Part shown: piece after piece, positions 1 through 7,196 of the stretch
How the letters are laid out: each line of letters begins with the position of its first letter
How positions within the stretch are numbered: the stretch's first letter is position 1
Assembly: GCA_963707075.1 (NCBI GenBank)
Contig: CAVPOX010000004.1
Coordinates: 248,001 to 312,000, forward strand
Direction of reading: 5' to 3'
From: CAXMQZ01 sp963707075
GTDB lineage: Bacteria; Acidobacteriota; Thermoanaerobaculia; Multivoradales; JAHEKO01
DNA length: 64,000 nucleotides
The notes under the pieces: generated by a model
What the model was told of the DNA's origin: nothing
Seen by the model: only the letters and a program-made list of their open reading frames with translations
The model's database searches: none
Position numbers and translations under genes: made by a program

Positions 1-2198
1 TGTCGATGTCCCCCACCCTCACTGCGCAGATGACCCAGCCCGGCGTGCTGCTTGGCACCGCCGCCTACATGAGCCCGGAGCAGGCGCGCGGCCAGGATGC
101 GGACAAGCGGGCTGACATCTGGGCCTTCGGTGTCGTGCTGATGGAGATGCTGACCGGGCACCTGGTCTACCAGGGCGATACGGTTTCCGACACGCTGGCC
201 GGTATCCTGGCAAGGGAGCCCGAATGGGAGGAGCTTCCCGAGGAGACACCCCGGTCGATTCGCCAGCTGATCGAGCGGTGCCTCGAGAAGAACGTGGCCG
301 AGCGTTTACGTGATATCGGCGAGGCCCGCATCGCGATCGACCGATACCTGGCTGATCCGGAAGCCGACAAGGCTGTCGAGATGCTGCAAGAGCCGGCTTC
401 GCCGACACCCTGGTACAAGAATCCCCTTGGCTGGCTGGCAACCGCGCTGGCCATCGCTCTGTTGCTGTCGCTGTGGCTGGGTGGTGAGGGGAAGGTGGAG
501 CCCGAAGTCGTCGAAGTGTTGCGATTCACCGTTGCCCCGCCTGCCGAAACGCACCTGTATGCCATCGAGCTGCCTTCGATCGACATCTCGAGCGACGGCA
601 GTCGGATCGTCTTCGTCGCCGACGACGGGGCAGGGAACCGGAGCCTCTATCTCAAGACGATGAGTGATCTCGAAGTGCGACAGATCCCCAATACCGAGGA
701 TGCTCGCGGGCCCTTCTTCTCACCCGATGGGGAGTGGGTCGGCTTCTTTGCCAGGAACGAGCTTCATACCGTCAAGGTGGATGGAGGAGCCCCTCAGGTG
801 TTGGCATCGATCACCAACACCCGTGGTGCGGACTGGTCGGAGGACGGCACCATCATCTTTACCGACTCGACCTCCGGTGGGCTGATGCGCATTCCCGAGA
901 GGGGAGGCACGGCTGAACCCCTCACCACACTCGATGAGGACCGCCCGGAGAGGACGCACCGTTTTCCCCACGCCCTACCGGGAGGAAAGCACGTGCTATT
1001 CACATCGGACACGTTCGAGACCACCGAGTATTACGATGACGCTCGCATCGAGGCGGTCTCGGTCGAGGACGGTAGCCGCGTGGTGGTGCTCGAGGAGTCG
1101 AGCACGGCGCGCTACTTGAGCAGCGGCCATCTGTTGTATGCGAGGGCCGGATCGGTTTTTGCGATTCCATTCGATGTCGAATCGCTGACGGTCTCCGGAT
1201 CGCCCACACTGGCCATGCAGTCGGTTTCCACGGATGTCAGCTCGGGAGCGGTGCAGTTCGCGGTTTCGCATGGCGGAGACCTTGCGTATGTGGCTGGCGA
1301 TACCTCGGCGGCACGAAACACGCTTTCGTGGATCGATCAGGACGGCACCGTGGTGCCGGCGGGGCTGGATCCTGGCAACCACTTCTCGCTCAGTCTTTCG
1401 CCTGACGACACACGGATATCTCTGGTCAGCGCGATGGGTCCGACAACCGATGTCTGGATTTTCGATCTCGAGCGCGAAGCCTTGAGTCGATTGACCTTCG
1501 AAGGTGCAACGGTGGCATCCACCTGGACTCCCGACGGCCAGAGGATTGCATTCGGGTCGAGTCGCGATGGGGCGCACACCCGAATCTTCTGGAAGGACTC
1601 AGACGGTAGCTCGGAGGAGGAGTTGCTGTTCGAGTCGGAGTACCCGGCCTTCCCCGGGTCCTTTTCCCCCGATGGGAAGATCCTCGCCCTGCATGTCCTG
1701 GTTCCCGACCGGGGAGCGGATATCGTTATCGCTCATCTCGAGGGTGAGAAGGAGGTCTACCCGTTTGTCGACACCCGCTTCATCGAGTGGCAACCGGCGT
1801 TTTCCCCTGATGGGAAATGGCTTGCCTATACCTCGGATGAGTCTGGGATCTACGAGGTCTATGTGCGGGCGTTTCCCGGCCCAGGGGGCAAATGGCAGGT
1901 GTCGACTGGAGGGGGTGGTGATGCGGTGTGGTCGGACGGTGGCCGGACGCTCTACTACAGGGATGGCGCGATCCTGTCCAAGGTTGCGATCGATACGACG
2001 GATGGTTTCAAGATCGGACCACCGGAGGAAGTCAACGCCGATCTGGCGGCTCTGATGAGCCGGGCTGAGGGCGGTGTCTTCGATGTCGCGAGCGACGGCC
2101 GTGTGTTGTTTCTGGGCAGCCCCGGGGCCGATTCGAAGCGCGGCGAGGTCGGTGTCGTCCTCAACTGGGGCGCCGAGGTCGCAGCCCTAGACAAGTAG
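1..2198 (+). CDS. Ser/Thr protein kinase with TolB/WD40-like propeller (5' end outside window)
   Basis: The reading frame is open at the left edge, so the glycine loop, catalytic lysine and HRD motif lie upstream of the window. What remains is the end of the activation segment (GTAAYMSPEQ), the DIWAFG helix and the rest of the C-lobe. One membrane helix follows about 140 residues after the first visible Met (LGWLATALAIALLLSLWLGG). The remaining ~550 residues carry repeated SPDG/SPDD blades typical of a TolB/PD40 propeller, and the protein ends with a hydrophobic LNW motif shared by its paralogues. It should be a membrane-anchored kinase with an extracytoplasmic sensor. It is the only kinase here on the plus strand. 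Family assignment is secure; the signal sensed is unknown. Confidence 0.93.
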   Translation, partial: SMSPTLTAQMTQPGVLLGTAAYMSPEQARGQDADKRADIWAFGVVLMEMLTGHLVYQGDTVSDTLAGILAREPEWEELPEETPRSIRQLIERCLEKNVAERLRDIGEARIAIDRYLADPEADKAVEMLQEPASPTPWYKNPLGWLATALAIALLLSLWLGGEGKVEPEVVEVLRFTVAPPAETHLYAIELPSIDISSDGSRIVFVADDGAGNRSLYLKTMSDLEVRQIPNTEDARGPFFSPDGEWVGFFARNELHTVKVDGGAPQVLASITNTRGADWSEDGTIIFTDSTSGGLMRIPERGGTAEPLTTLDEDRPERTHRFPHALPGGKHVLFTSDTFETTEYYDDARIEAVSVEDGSRVVVLEESSTARYLSSGHLLYARAGSVFAIPFDVESLTVSGSPTLAMQSVSTDVSSGAVQFAVSHGGDLAYVAGDTSAARNTLSWIDQDGTVVPAGLDPGNHFSLSLSPDDTRISLVSAMGPTTDVWIFDLEREALSRLTFEGATVASTWTPDGQRIAFGSSRDGAHTRIFWKDSDGSSEEELLFESEYPAFPGSFSPDGKILALHVLVPDRGADIVIAHLEGEKEVYPFVDTRFIEWQPAFSPDGKWLAYTSDESGIYEVYVRAFPGPGGKWQVSTGGGGDAVWSDGGRTLYYRDGAILSKVAIDTTDGFKIGPPEEVNADLAALMSRAEGGVFDVASDGRVLFLGSPGADSKRGEVGVVLNWGAEVAALDK

Positions 2199-2227
2199 CG
2201 GCCGCGCCTCCGTGCCGACCAGGTGGA

Positions 2228-2407
2228 CTACAGAATCCAGCGCAGAAACAACAACAGCGCCGCCCAACTATAGAGACCCAGGGCTGTGGCCAGCACCAGG
2301 CCAGCAAAGGTGTGCAAGCTGTCTGGTGACTCGGCGACTTCTGCGGAGTCTGCAGGTGTCTGTGAGTCGAGTCCGGCGAAAGCTTCTTCTTGCCGTAACG
2401 GTTCCAT
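2228..2407 (-). CDS. Small single-pass membrane protein, function unknown
   Basis: A 59-residue protein starting at MEPLRQEEAF. The first ~30 residues are acidic and Ser/Pro-rich; the C-terminus is one membrane helix (TFAGLVLATALGLYSWAALL) followed by LLFLRWIL. I chose the internal ATG at 2407 because the upstream extension has no signal-like character; no clear Shine-Dalgarno sequence is visible for either start. It is convergent with the preceding kinase gene, and its 5' side faces a family A hairpin repeat. I do not recognise the family. The amphipathic-then-hydrophobic composition supports a real tail-anchored type protein, but it could be a chance ORF. Confidence 0.45.
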   Translation of the reverse strand: MEPLRQEEAFAGLDSQTPADSAEVAESPDSLHTFAGLVLATALGLYSWAALLLFLRWIL

Positions 2408-2467
2408 GCAACCAAGGTAGGCCTGGTTGCCGAATCGTGCTGTGGAATAGGTCACAGGGCCCACATC

Positions 2468-2568
2468 GGTGACAGGATACTCAATTCAAGAAGTTGAACT
2501 GCATGCAGCGCCATTTCTTGGTGCGAGTCTTCTGCAGTTCAACTTCTTGAATTGAGTATCCTGTCACC
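2468..2568. repeat. Family A long inverted repeat, copy 1
   Basis: Starts GGTGACAGGATACT and ends with its exact complement; the arms are about 35 bp and perfect, around a ~30-nt centre. The outer 14 bases match the four other copies, but the inner arm sequence differs from theirs while remaining self-complementary. It lies between the small membrane protein and the end of the SpoIIE phosphatase gene, the only copy not abutting a kinase start. No target duplication is visible at its borders. Confidence 0.85.
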
Positions 2569-2570
2569 GG

Positions 2571-3407
2571 TCAGGGGCGCAGGCGAATGGCCATCGCCGT
2601 CATGTCGTCGACCGGGGGAGCCCCGTTCTGAAAAACGCGGACCTCTCCGAGGATCGATTCGACCACTTCCTCCGAGGGGCGTCCTCGCAGCGAATCGAGA
2701 CCCTGCTCCAGGCGCCCCGCCCCATATTCCTCGCCCTGACCGTTGACGGCTTCGGACAGACCATCGGTGTAGAGGAAGAGAAAGTCTTCTTCGTCGAGGC
2801 ACTGGCTCATCGGGTGGATTTGGGTACGGCCCGAAATGCCGAGTGGCGGACCTCCAGCCGCAATCGCGGTGACCGAGTCCTCTCGCACCAGCAGCGGGGG
2901 GTTGTGACCGGCGTTGCATAGCTCCAGCATGCAATCCGTACTCAATCGACCGGCGACGAGGGTGGCATAGGAGTTGGCCGCGGTGCTCTCGTGAAACAGA
3001 CGGTCGGCGCGTGCGACCATCTCGGCCAGCGGCAACTCCTGGCTCACCAAACTGCGGAACATGGCCTGCAGATTAGCCATCAGAATCGAGGCGGCAAAAC
3101 CCTTCCCCGAGACGTCGCCGAAGAGGAAGTGGAGCGCATCGCCGGTGCGATCGGGCCGGATCAGGTCGATGTGATCACCGCTCACCGATCCGAGTGGCTC
3201 GTAGTGGTAGTAGATCTGCCAACGACCGAAAGAGAAGTTGCGCGCCGGTAGCAGACGGGCCTGAATCTGCGACGCGGAGTCCAGATCGTGTTCGAGGGCC
3301 TCGCGTTCGTCCTGCGAAAGGCATTCGAGACAAACGCGCTTCAGGGGTCCCTGCCGCAGGCGTTCCTGGTCGAGGGTGCCCAGACAGACCTCGCAAAGCT
3401 CGGCCAT
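2571..3407 (-). CDS. SpoIIE/PP2C-type serine phosphatase with N-terminal zinc motif
   Basis: A 278-residue cytoplasmic protein phosphatase of the RsbU/SpoIIE group. The N-terminus holds C5-x2-C8-x17-C26-x2-C29, a probable zinc ribbon. The catalytic domain (about residues 60-275) shows GDVSGKGFAAS, NAGHNPPLL, LYTDGLSEAVN and the terminal DDMTAMAI metal-binding block. The usual GGD in the first metal motif reads SGDHIDL. The start at 3407 overlaps the stop of the upstream DinB gene (TGATG) and has GGGAGG a few bases upstream, so it is translationally coupled; an in-frame extension beyond this Met is inside the DinB gene and is unlikely. It may oppose the many kinases nearby, but no partner is shown. 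Confidence 0.9.
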   Translation of the reverse strand: MAELCEVCLGTLDQERLRQGPLKRVCLECLSQDEREALEHDLDSASQIQARLLPARNFSFGRWQIYYHYEPLGSVSGDHIDLIRPDRTGDALHFLFGDVSGKGFAASILMANLQAMFRSLVSQELPLAEMVARADRLFHESTAANSYATLVAGRLSTDCMLELCNAGHNPPLLVREDSVTAIAAGGPPLGISGRTQIHPMSQCLDEEDFLFLYTDGLSEAVNGQGEEYGAGRLEQGLDSLRGRPSEEVVESILGEVRVFQNGAPPVDDMTAMAIRLRP

Positions 3408-3898
3408 CAGGATCCTCCCGCCGCCGCCTTCTTCAGCATGACGATCTGTCCGGCGTGGTAGAGGATGTGTTGGATAACACCATGAAGCTCCTGGTAAGCA
3501 GTGTAACGCGGACTCGTGGTGAGCTCGACCAGGTCGCAATCCCTACATTGCAGGATTGCCTGACGAAGCTCGCTGTACTCTGCGCGCAAGGTCTGCACCG
3601 CCTCGGTCCAGGCCTCCTCCGTGGGCTCCTCGATCGGGGGCCAATCCTCCTCATCGGGAAGCGAGGTCAGAGGTCGGCCTCGCAAGCGCTCGCGGACCGC
3701 TCGCTGCCAGGCAGCCGCGTGGAGGACGATCTCCCAGATCGAGTGTGCAGCCGGAATCGGATGATTGCTCGCCTCCTCGGCCGAGACGTCAGTGAGGATC
3801 TCGCTAAGCGACGGCCCGTGCCAGGCGTCTCCCTCGAAGGCCCTCTCGAGCTGGTCGGCGATTTTCTCGGCTTCGCTGATCTCTACCTGGAAAGACAT
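3407..3898 (-). CDS. DinB-family putative metal-dependent enzyme
   Basis: A 163-residue four-helix DinB/YfiT-like protein. The metal-binding histidines are visible in the HSIWEIVLHAA segment and in the C-terminal QHILYHAGQIVMLKK segment, in the spacing typical of the family. Members include thiol-dependent transferases and many proteins of unknown role. A strong Shine-Dalgarno AAAGGAGG precedes the ATG at 3898. It is the first gene of a two-gene unit with the overlapping SpoIIE phosphatase and is divergent from the CGNR regulator, with which it shares a compact promoter/operator. The substrate is unknown. Confidence 0.85.
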   Translation of the reverse strand: MSFQVEISEAEKIADQLERAFEGDAWHGPSLSEILTDVSAEEASNHPIPAAHSIWEIVLHAAAWQRAVRERLRGRPLTSLPDEEDWPPIEEPTEEAWTEAVQTLRAEYSELRQAILQCRDCDLVELTTSPRYTAYQELHGVIQHILYHAGQIVMLKKAAAGGS

Positions 3899-3989
3899 GG
3901 GCTAACCTCCTTTGGTTTTTTAACAGGTTAGATATTAGAGGGGTAATAGCTAACCTGTCAAGTGTAATTTATAGGTTATAATTCGCTCG
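3899..3989. promoter_or_regulatory. Divergent promoter region with ACAGGTTAG/CTAACCTGT operator
   Basis: A perfect inverted repeat, ACAGGTTAG (3923-3931) and CTAACCTGT (3950-3958), is separated by 18 bp. Related half-sites CTAACCT (3902-3908) and AGGTTA (3973-3978) flank it. Toward the CGNR gene there is a -10 TATAAT (3977-3982) with a weaker -35 CTGTCA (3954-3959), spacer 17; the ATG lies only 7 bases after the -10, so the transcript should be leaderless. Toward the DinB gene there is a perfect -35 TTGACA (3956-3961) and a -10 TAATAT (3932-3937), spacer 18. Both promoters overlap the repeat, so a bound regulator would affect both directions. Confidence 0.7.
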
Positions 3990-4616
3990 ATGAGTGGGCC
4001 ACCGAGAAAAGACACCGATTTCGAGTTGACCGGGGGAGCGTTGTGCCTGGATTTCGCAAATACTCTCGGTGATCGACCCCGATCAGTGAGTGAGCACCTT
4101 GCCAGCTATGCGGATCTCCTGAGGTTCAGTCGCCAATGTGAGTCTCTTTCTCCGGCGGAGCTGGATCAACTAGAGCGACTTTACGATGAGTGTGACCGTT
4201 GCGTAGAGCCAATATTCGCCAAGGTGATTGAGCTGCGCGAGGCGCTCTACCGGATCTTCAGTGCCTTGGTTCGGAGCGAGGTTGCCGATGCCGGTGATCT
4301 CGGGTTGCTGAACACTGTGCTGCGCAAGGCGCTGCGGCAGCTGGAGATCCGGCCGGAGTCGGACGGCTACGGTTGGGCCTGGGGAGGCCCCGACCAGGCA
4401 CTCGATCGGCCTCTGTGGCCGATTGTCCGTTCAGCGGCGGAGCTAATGACGTCAGAAGACCTCGGATCTCTTCGGGAGTGTGACTCTGAAACCTGCAGTT
4501 GGCTCTTCCTCGACCGTAGCCGCAATCAACGCCGCCGCTGGTGCGACATGTCCACCTGCGGAAACCGCGCCAAGGCCCGCCGCCATTATCGGCGTCGCCA
4601 GAAGGCTCGAGTTTGA
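3990..4616 (+). CDS. CGNR zinc-finger transcriptional regulator
   Basis: A 208-residue protein with an N-terminal ABATE-type stress-sensing domain (LCLDFANTLGDRP near residue 18) and a C-terminal CGNR zinc finger. The finger cysteines are in CDSETCSWLFLD and WCDMSTCGNRAKARRHYRRR; this basic segment is the predicted DNA-binding part. The start ATG sits 7 bases after a consensus -10 box and lacks a Shine-Dalgarno sequence, in keeping with a leaderless message. It is divergent from the DinB-phosphatase unit and most likely binds the inverted repeat between them. The ligand is unknown. Confidence 0.9.
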   Translation: MSGPPRKDTDFELTGGALCLDFANTLGDRPRSVSEHLASYADLLRFSRQCESLSPAELDQLERLYDECDRCVEPIFAKVIELREALYRIFSALVRSEVADAGDLGLLNTVLRKALRQLEIRPESDGYGWAWGGPDQALDRPLWPIVRSAAELMTSEDLGSLRECDSETCSWLFLDRSRNQRRRWCDMSTCGNRAKARRHYRRRQKARV

Positions 4617-4660
4617 GACTGTCATGCGAAGAAGGAGAGCAGCTGACCGCGTCAGGCGGG

Positions 4661-7099
4661 CTACGGTAGACCGAGCCGCTCCAGCGCCACGCGAACTCGC
4701 TCATCGGCGATGAGGTTCACTTGCTCGCAAAACGCCCGCGTCCAGGCGAAGAGCGTGTCGTGCTCGGCATGGGCGCACTCAGCCCAACGGATGGCCTCGT
4801 CCGCATTGCCGCGGGAGACCTCGATCACCGTACGACCCATGGGTGTGACGTGGGTGGTGTGGCTCAGCTCTTCAACCTTGTTCAGCCATTGCCTGGCCTC
4901 TTCCGGTTGGCCGAACGTGAAGTGCATCGCGGCGAGGGCACAATTGAGCCACGGGATGTCACCGCCGGTCAGCTCGTTGGCTCGGAGCATGTTGGAGATC
5001 GCCGGCCCCGCTTCACGCCGCTTGAAGGCGGTATAGGACAACATGTAGTAGTGGAACCAGTAGTCCGGGAAGAGCTCCAGACCCTTTTGAGCAGCGGCTT
5101 CCGCCTCGTCGTTCTGGCCGGCGTAGAAGAGAAACAGCGCGTGGTGTGCGGCGATTATCGGATTCAGCGGGTCCAGCTCGAGTGCCGGCTGGAAAGCCGT
5201 GACCATCTCGTCGCCGCGTCGCATCGTCGCCAGGATTCCGGCATGGTAGAAGTGGGTCCAGACGCTGTGGGGGCTCTTCTCAATGCCTAGGCGGATCTCG
5301 GCGAGGGCCTTCTCCCAGTCGAAATCGTGCCAGGCCTGGTAGATGGCGAGCCCCTTGTGAGCCTCTCCAAGGGTCGGGTCGAGCTCGAGGGCACGTTGAG
5401 CCTTGGAGCGAACCAGCGGCATGGCTTCACCACCAGGCATGCTGCCGAAGATCGAGCGCAACATATAGTTTTCTGAGAGAACGGTGTAGGCCTCAGCGTA
5501 GTCCGGGTCCAGCTCGATTGCTTTCTCCAGGCACTCGTGGGCGTCGACGAAACCGGGTTCCCAGAAATCGATCATGTGGTGTCGGGCTTTGAGCAGCAGG
5601 TGATAGGCCTCGAGGTTCTCGGTGCCTCGCTCGATGAGGGAGCTTCGCGGTTTGTCTCCCAGTTCGACCTGGAGCCTGTCGACGATAGCTTTGACGATCT
5701 CGTCCTGGGTGTCGAAGATGTCTTTCATCTCACCGTCGAATCGTTCCGACCAGAGCTGGTGGCGATCGGCACAGTTGACGAGTTCTGTGGTGATGCGCAA
5801 CCTATTCCCGGCGATGCGCACGCTGCCTTCGAGGACGATCTCGACGTCGAGCTTCTCCCCGACCTCGCGTACGTCGAGCTCCTGCCCGCGAAACTGGAAT
5901 GCCGAGCTGCGAGCCGTGACCTTGAGTCCGGGCAGCTTGCTGAGCGCATTGATCAGCTCTTCAGACAGCCCATCGCAGAAGTAGTTGTCGTCCTCCTTGC
6001 CGCCACGATTGATGAAGGGGAGCACGGCGATCGAATTCGCCTGTTGCATTTGGGCGATCGCCGAGGTCCCGGAAATTGAGGAACTGATTGGGCCAGAGGG
6101 TGGTGTGGGCGCTGGGGCTGGTGTTGGCTCGGGTTCCGAGGTTGGGACCTGGTGGACCAGGGAGCTGGTGTCGGACTCGTGTTCTTTGCGAAGGCTCTCG
6201 AGCTCGTAGGCCAGGTCGGTCGCCGAGGAGTAGCGGTGCGTGGGGTCCTTCTCCAGACAGCGCGCAAGAATGCGGCCGAGGTGTCGCGGCAGGTCGCTGC
6301 GGACCTCAATAACCGGCTGCGGCACATCCTTCAGGATCGAAGACATCAGTGCCGGTGAGGTGTCGCCTTGAAAGGGACGGCCGCCGGTCGCCATCTCGTA
6401 GAAAATCACACCCAGGGAGAAGATGTCGGTGCGAGGGTCGACCGCTTTTCCTTCGATCTGCTCGGGGGCCATGTAGGGGACGGTGCCGACGATCAGGCCT
6501 TCCTGCGTCAGGGCCTCGGTCGGCATCTGGGTCATCTCGGGTGAGGCCTGGGTCTCGGTGAGCTTGGCGAGGCCAAAGTCGAGCACCTTGAGGTGGCCTT
6601 CGCGGTTGACCATGACGTTGGCGGGTTTGAGGTCCCGATGCGTGACGCCCTTGGCATGAGCTGCCGCGACGGCGCTGGCCATGGCGATCGCCAGTTCGAA
6701 AAATAGTCGGAGAGGTAGACCTCGGGCAGAAATCTGCTCTCCGAGGGTGTGGCCTTCGACGAGCTCCATCACCAGGAAGTGCACCGGGTGAGGTGGATGC
6801 TCGCTAAGCGCAGTCTTACCCTCCTCGTGCGGAGCGAGACGAGCATCCACTCCATCCGGCGGACTTGCCGATTCAATGGAGTGGATCGAAACGATATTCG
6901 GATGATTGAGCGCCGCGATCGCCCGGGCCTCGCGCTGAAAGCGCTCCAGCCGCACGGGATCATTGGCCATCTCGGCAGGGAGCACCTTGATCGCCACTTC
7001 GCGGCCCAGCTTGGTGTCCTCGGCGCGATAGACCTCGCCCATGCCGCCTTCGCCGAGCTTGGCGGTGATTCGGAAATGAGAGAGTGCCGTGCCGATCAT
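4661..7099 (-). CDS. Ser/Thr protein kinase with TolB-N (FlgO-like) domain and TPRs
   Basis: An 812-residue kinase: glycine loop GEGGMGEVY (16-24), lysine in VAIK (38), HRDLKPAN with catalytic Asp at 156, DFGLAK, GTVPYMAPEQ activation segment. A Pro-rich linker without a membrane helix leads to a TolB-N/FlgO-like domain (SIAVLPF near residue 354, then DGLSEELINALS and LEGSVR), followed by TPRs to the C-terminus (about 480-800). It therefore looks cytoplasmic, unlike the propeller kinases. Between strands beta4 and beta5 (about residues 78-106) it has an extra loop encoded by a family B palindrome. The ATG at 7099 lies 10 bases from the end of a family A hairpin. Convergent with the CGNR gene. 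Confidence 0.93.
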   Translation of the reverse strand: MIGTALSHFRITAKLGEGGMGEVYRAEDTKLGREVAIKVLPAEMANDPVRLERFQREARAIAALNHPNIVSIHSIESASPPDGVDARLAPHEEGKTALSEHPPHPVHFLVMELVEGHTLGEQISARGLPLRLFFELAIAMASAVAAAHAKGVTHRDLKPANVMVNREGHLKVLDFGLAKLTETQASPEMTQMPTEALTQEGLIVGTVPYMAPEQIEGKAVDPRTDIFSLGVIFYEMATGGRPFQGDTSPALMSSILKDVPQPVIEVRSDLPRHLGRILARCLEKDPTHRYSSATDLAYELESLRKEHESDTSSLVHQVPTSEPEPTPAPAPTPPSGPISSSISGTSAIAQMQQANSIAVLPFINRGGKEDDNYFCDGLSEELINALSKLPGLKVTARSSAFQFRGQELDVREVGEKLDVEIVLEGSVRIAGNRLRITTELVNCADRHQLWSERFDGEMKDIFDTQDEIVKAIVDRLQVELGDKPRSSLIERGTENLEAYHLLLKARHHMIDFWEPGFVDAHECLEKAIELDPDYAEAYTVLSENYMLRSIFGSMPGGEAMPLVRSKAQRALELDPTLGEAHKGLAIYQAWHDFDWEKALAEIRLGIEKSPHSVWTHFYHAGILATMRRGDEMVTAFQPALELDPLNPIIAAHHALFLFYAGQNDEAEAAAQKGLELFPDYWFHYYMLSYTAFKRREAGPAISNMLRANELTGGDIPWLNCALAAMHFTFGQPEEARQWLNKVEELSHTTHVTPMGRTVIEVSRGNADEAIRWAECAHAEHDTLFAWTRAFCEQVNLIADERVRVALERLGLP
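6793..6850. repeat. Family B palindromic insert within a kinase gene
   Basis: Arms GTGGATGCTCG (6793-6803) and CGAGCATCCAC (6840-6850) are perfectly complementary and enclose a 36-nt core containing CCTCCTCGTGCGGAG, itself an imperfect hairpin. It is read in frame in the kinase and gives the loop ARLAPHEEGKTALSEH. The core matches the other family B copies; the arms are specific to this copy. Confidence 0.8.
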
Positions 7100-7109
7100 C
7101 AGACTTCAG

Positions 7110-7196
7110 GGTGACAGGATACTGAATTCAATCGATTGGACCTCGCAAAAGGTTTTGACTCCTGGTTCACTCGATTGAATTCAGTATCCTGTCACC
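7110..7196. repeat. Family A long inverted repeat, copy 2
   Basis: An 87-bp copy with GGTGACAGGATACTGAATTC at one end and its complement at the other; arms of about 25-30 bp. It fills nearly all of the space between two kinases. Its right end supplies the last residues and the TGA stop of the kinase ending at 7192, and its left end lies 10 bases from the ATG of the kinase starting at 7099. Confidence 0.88.
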
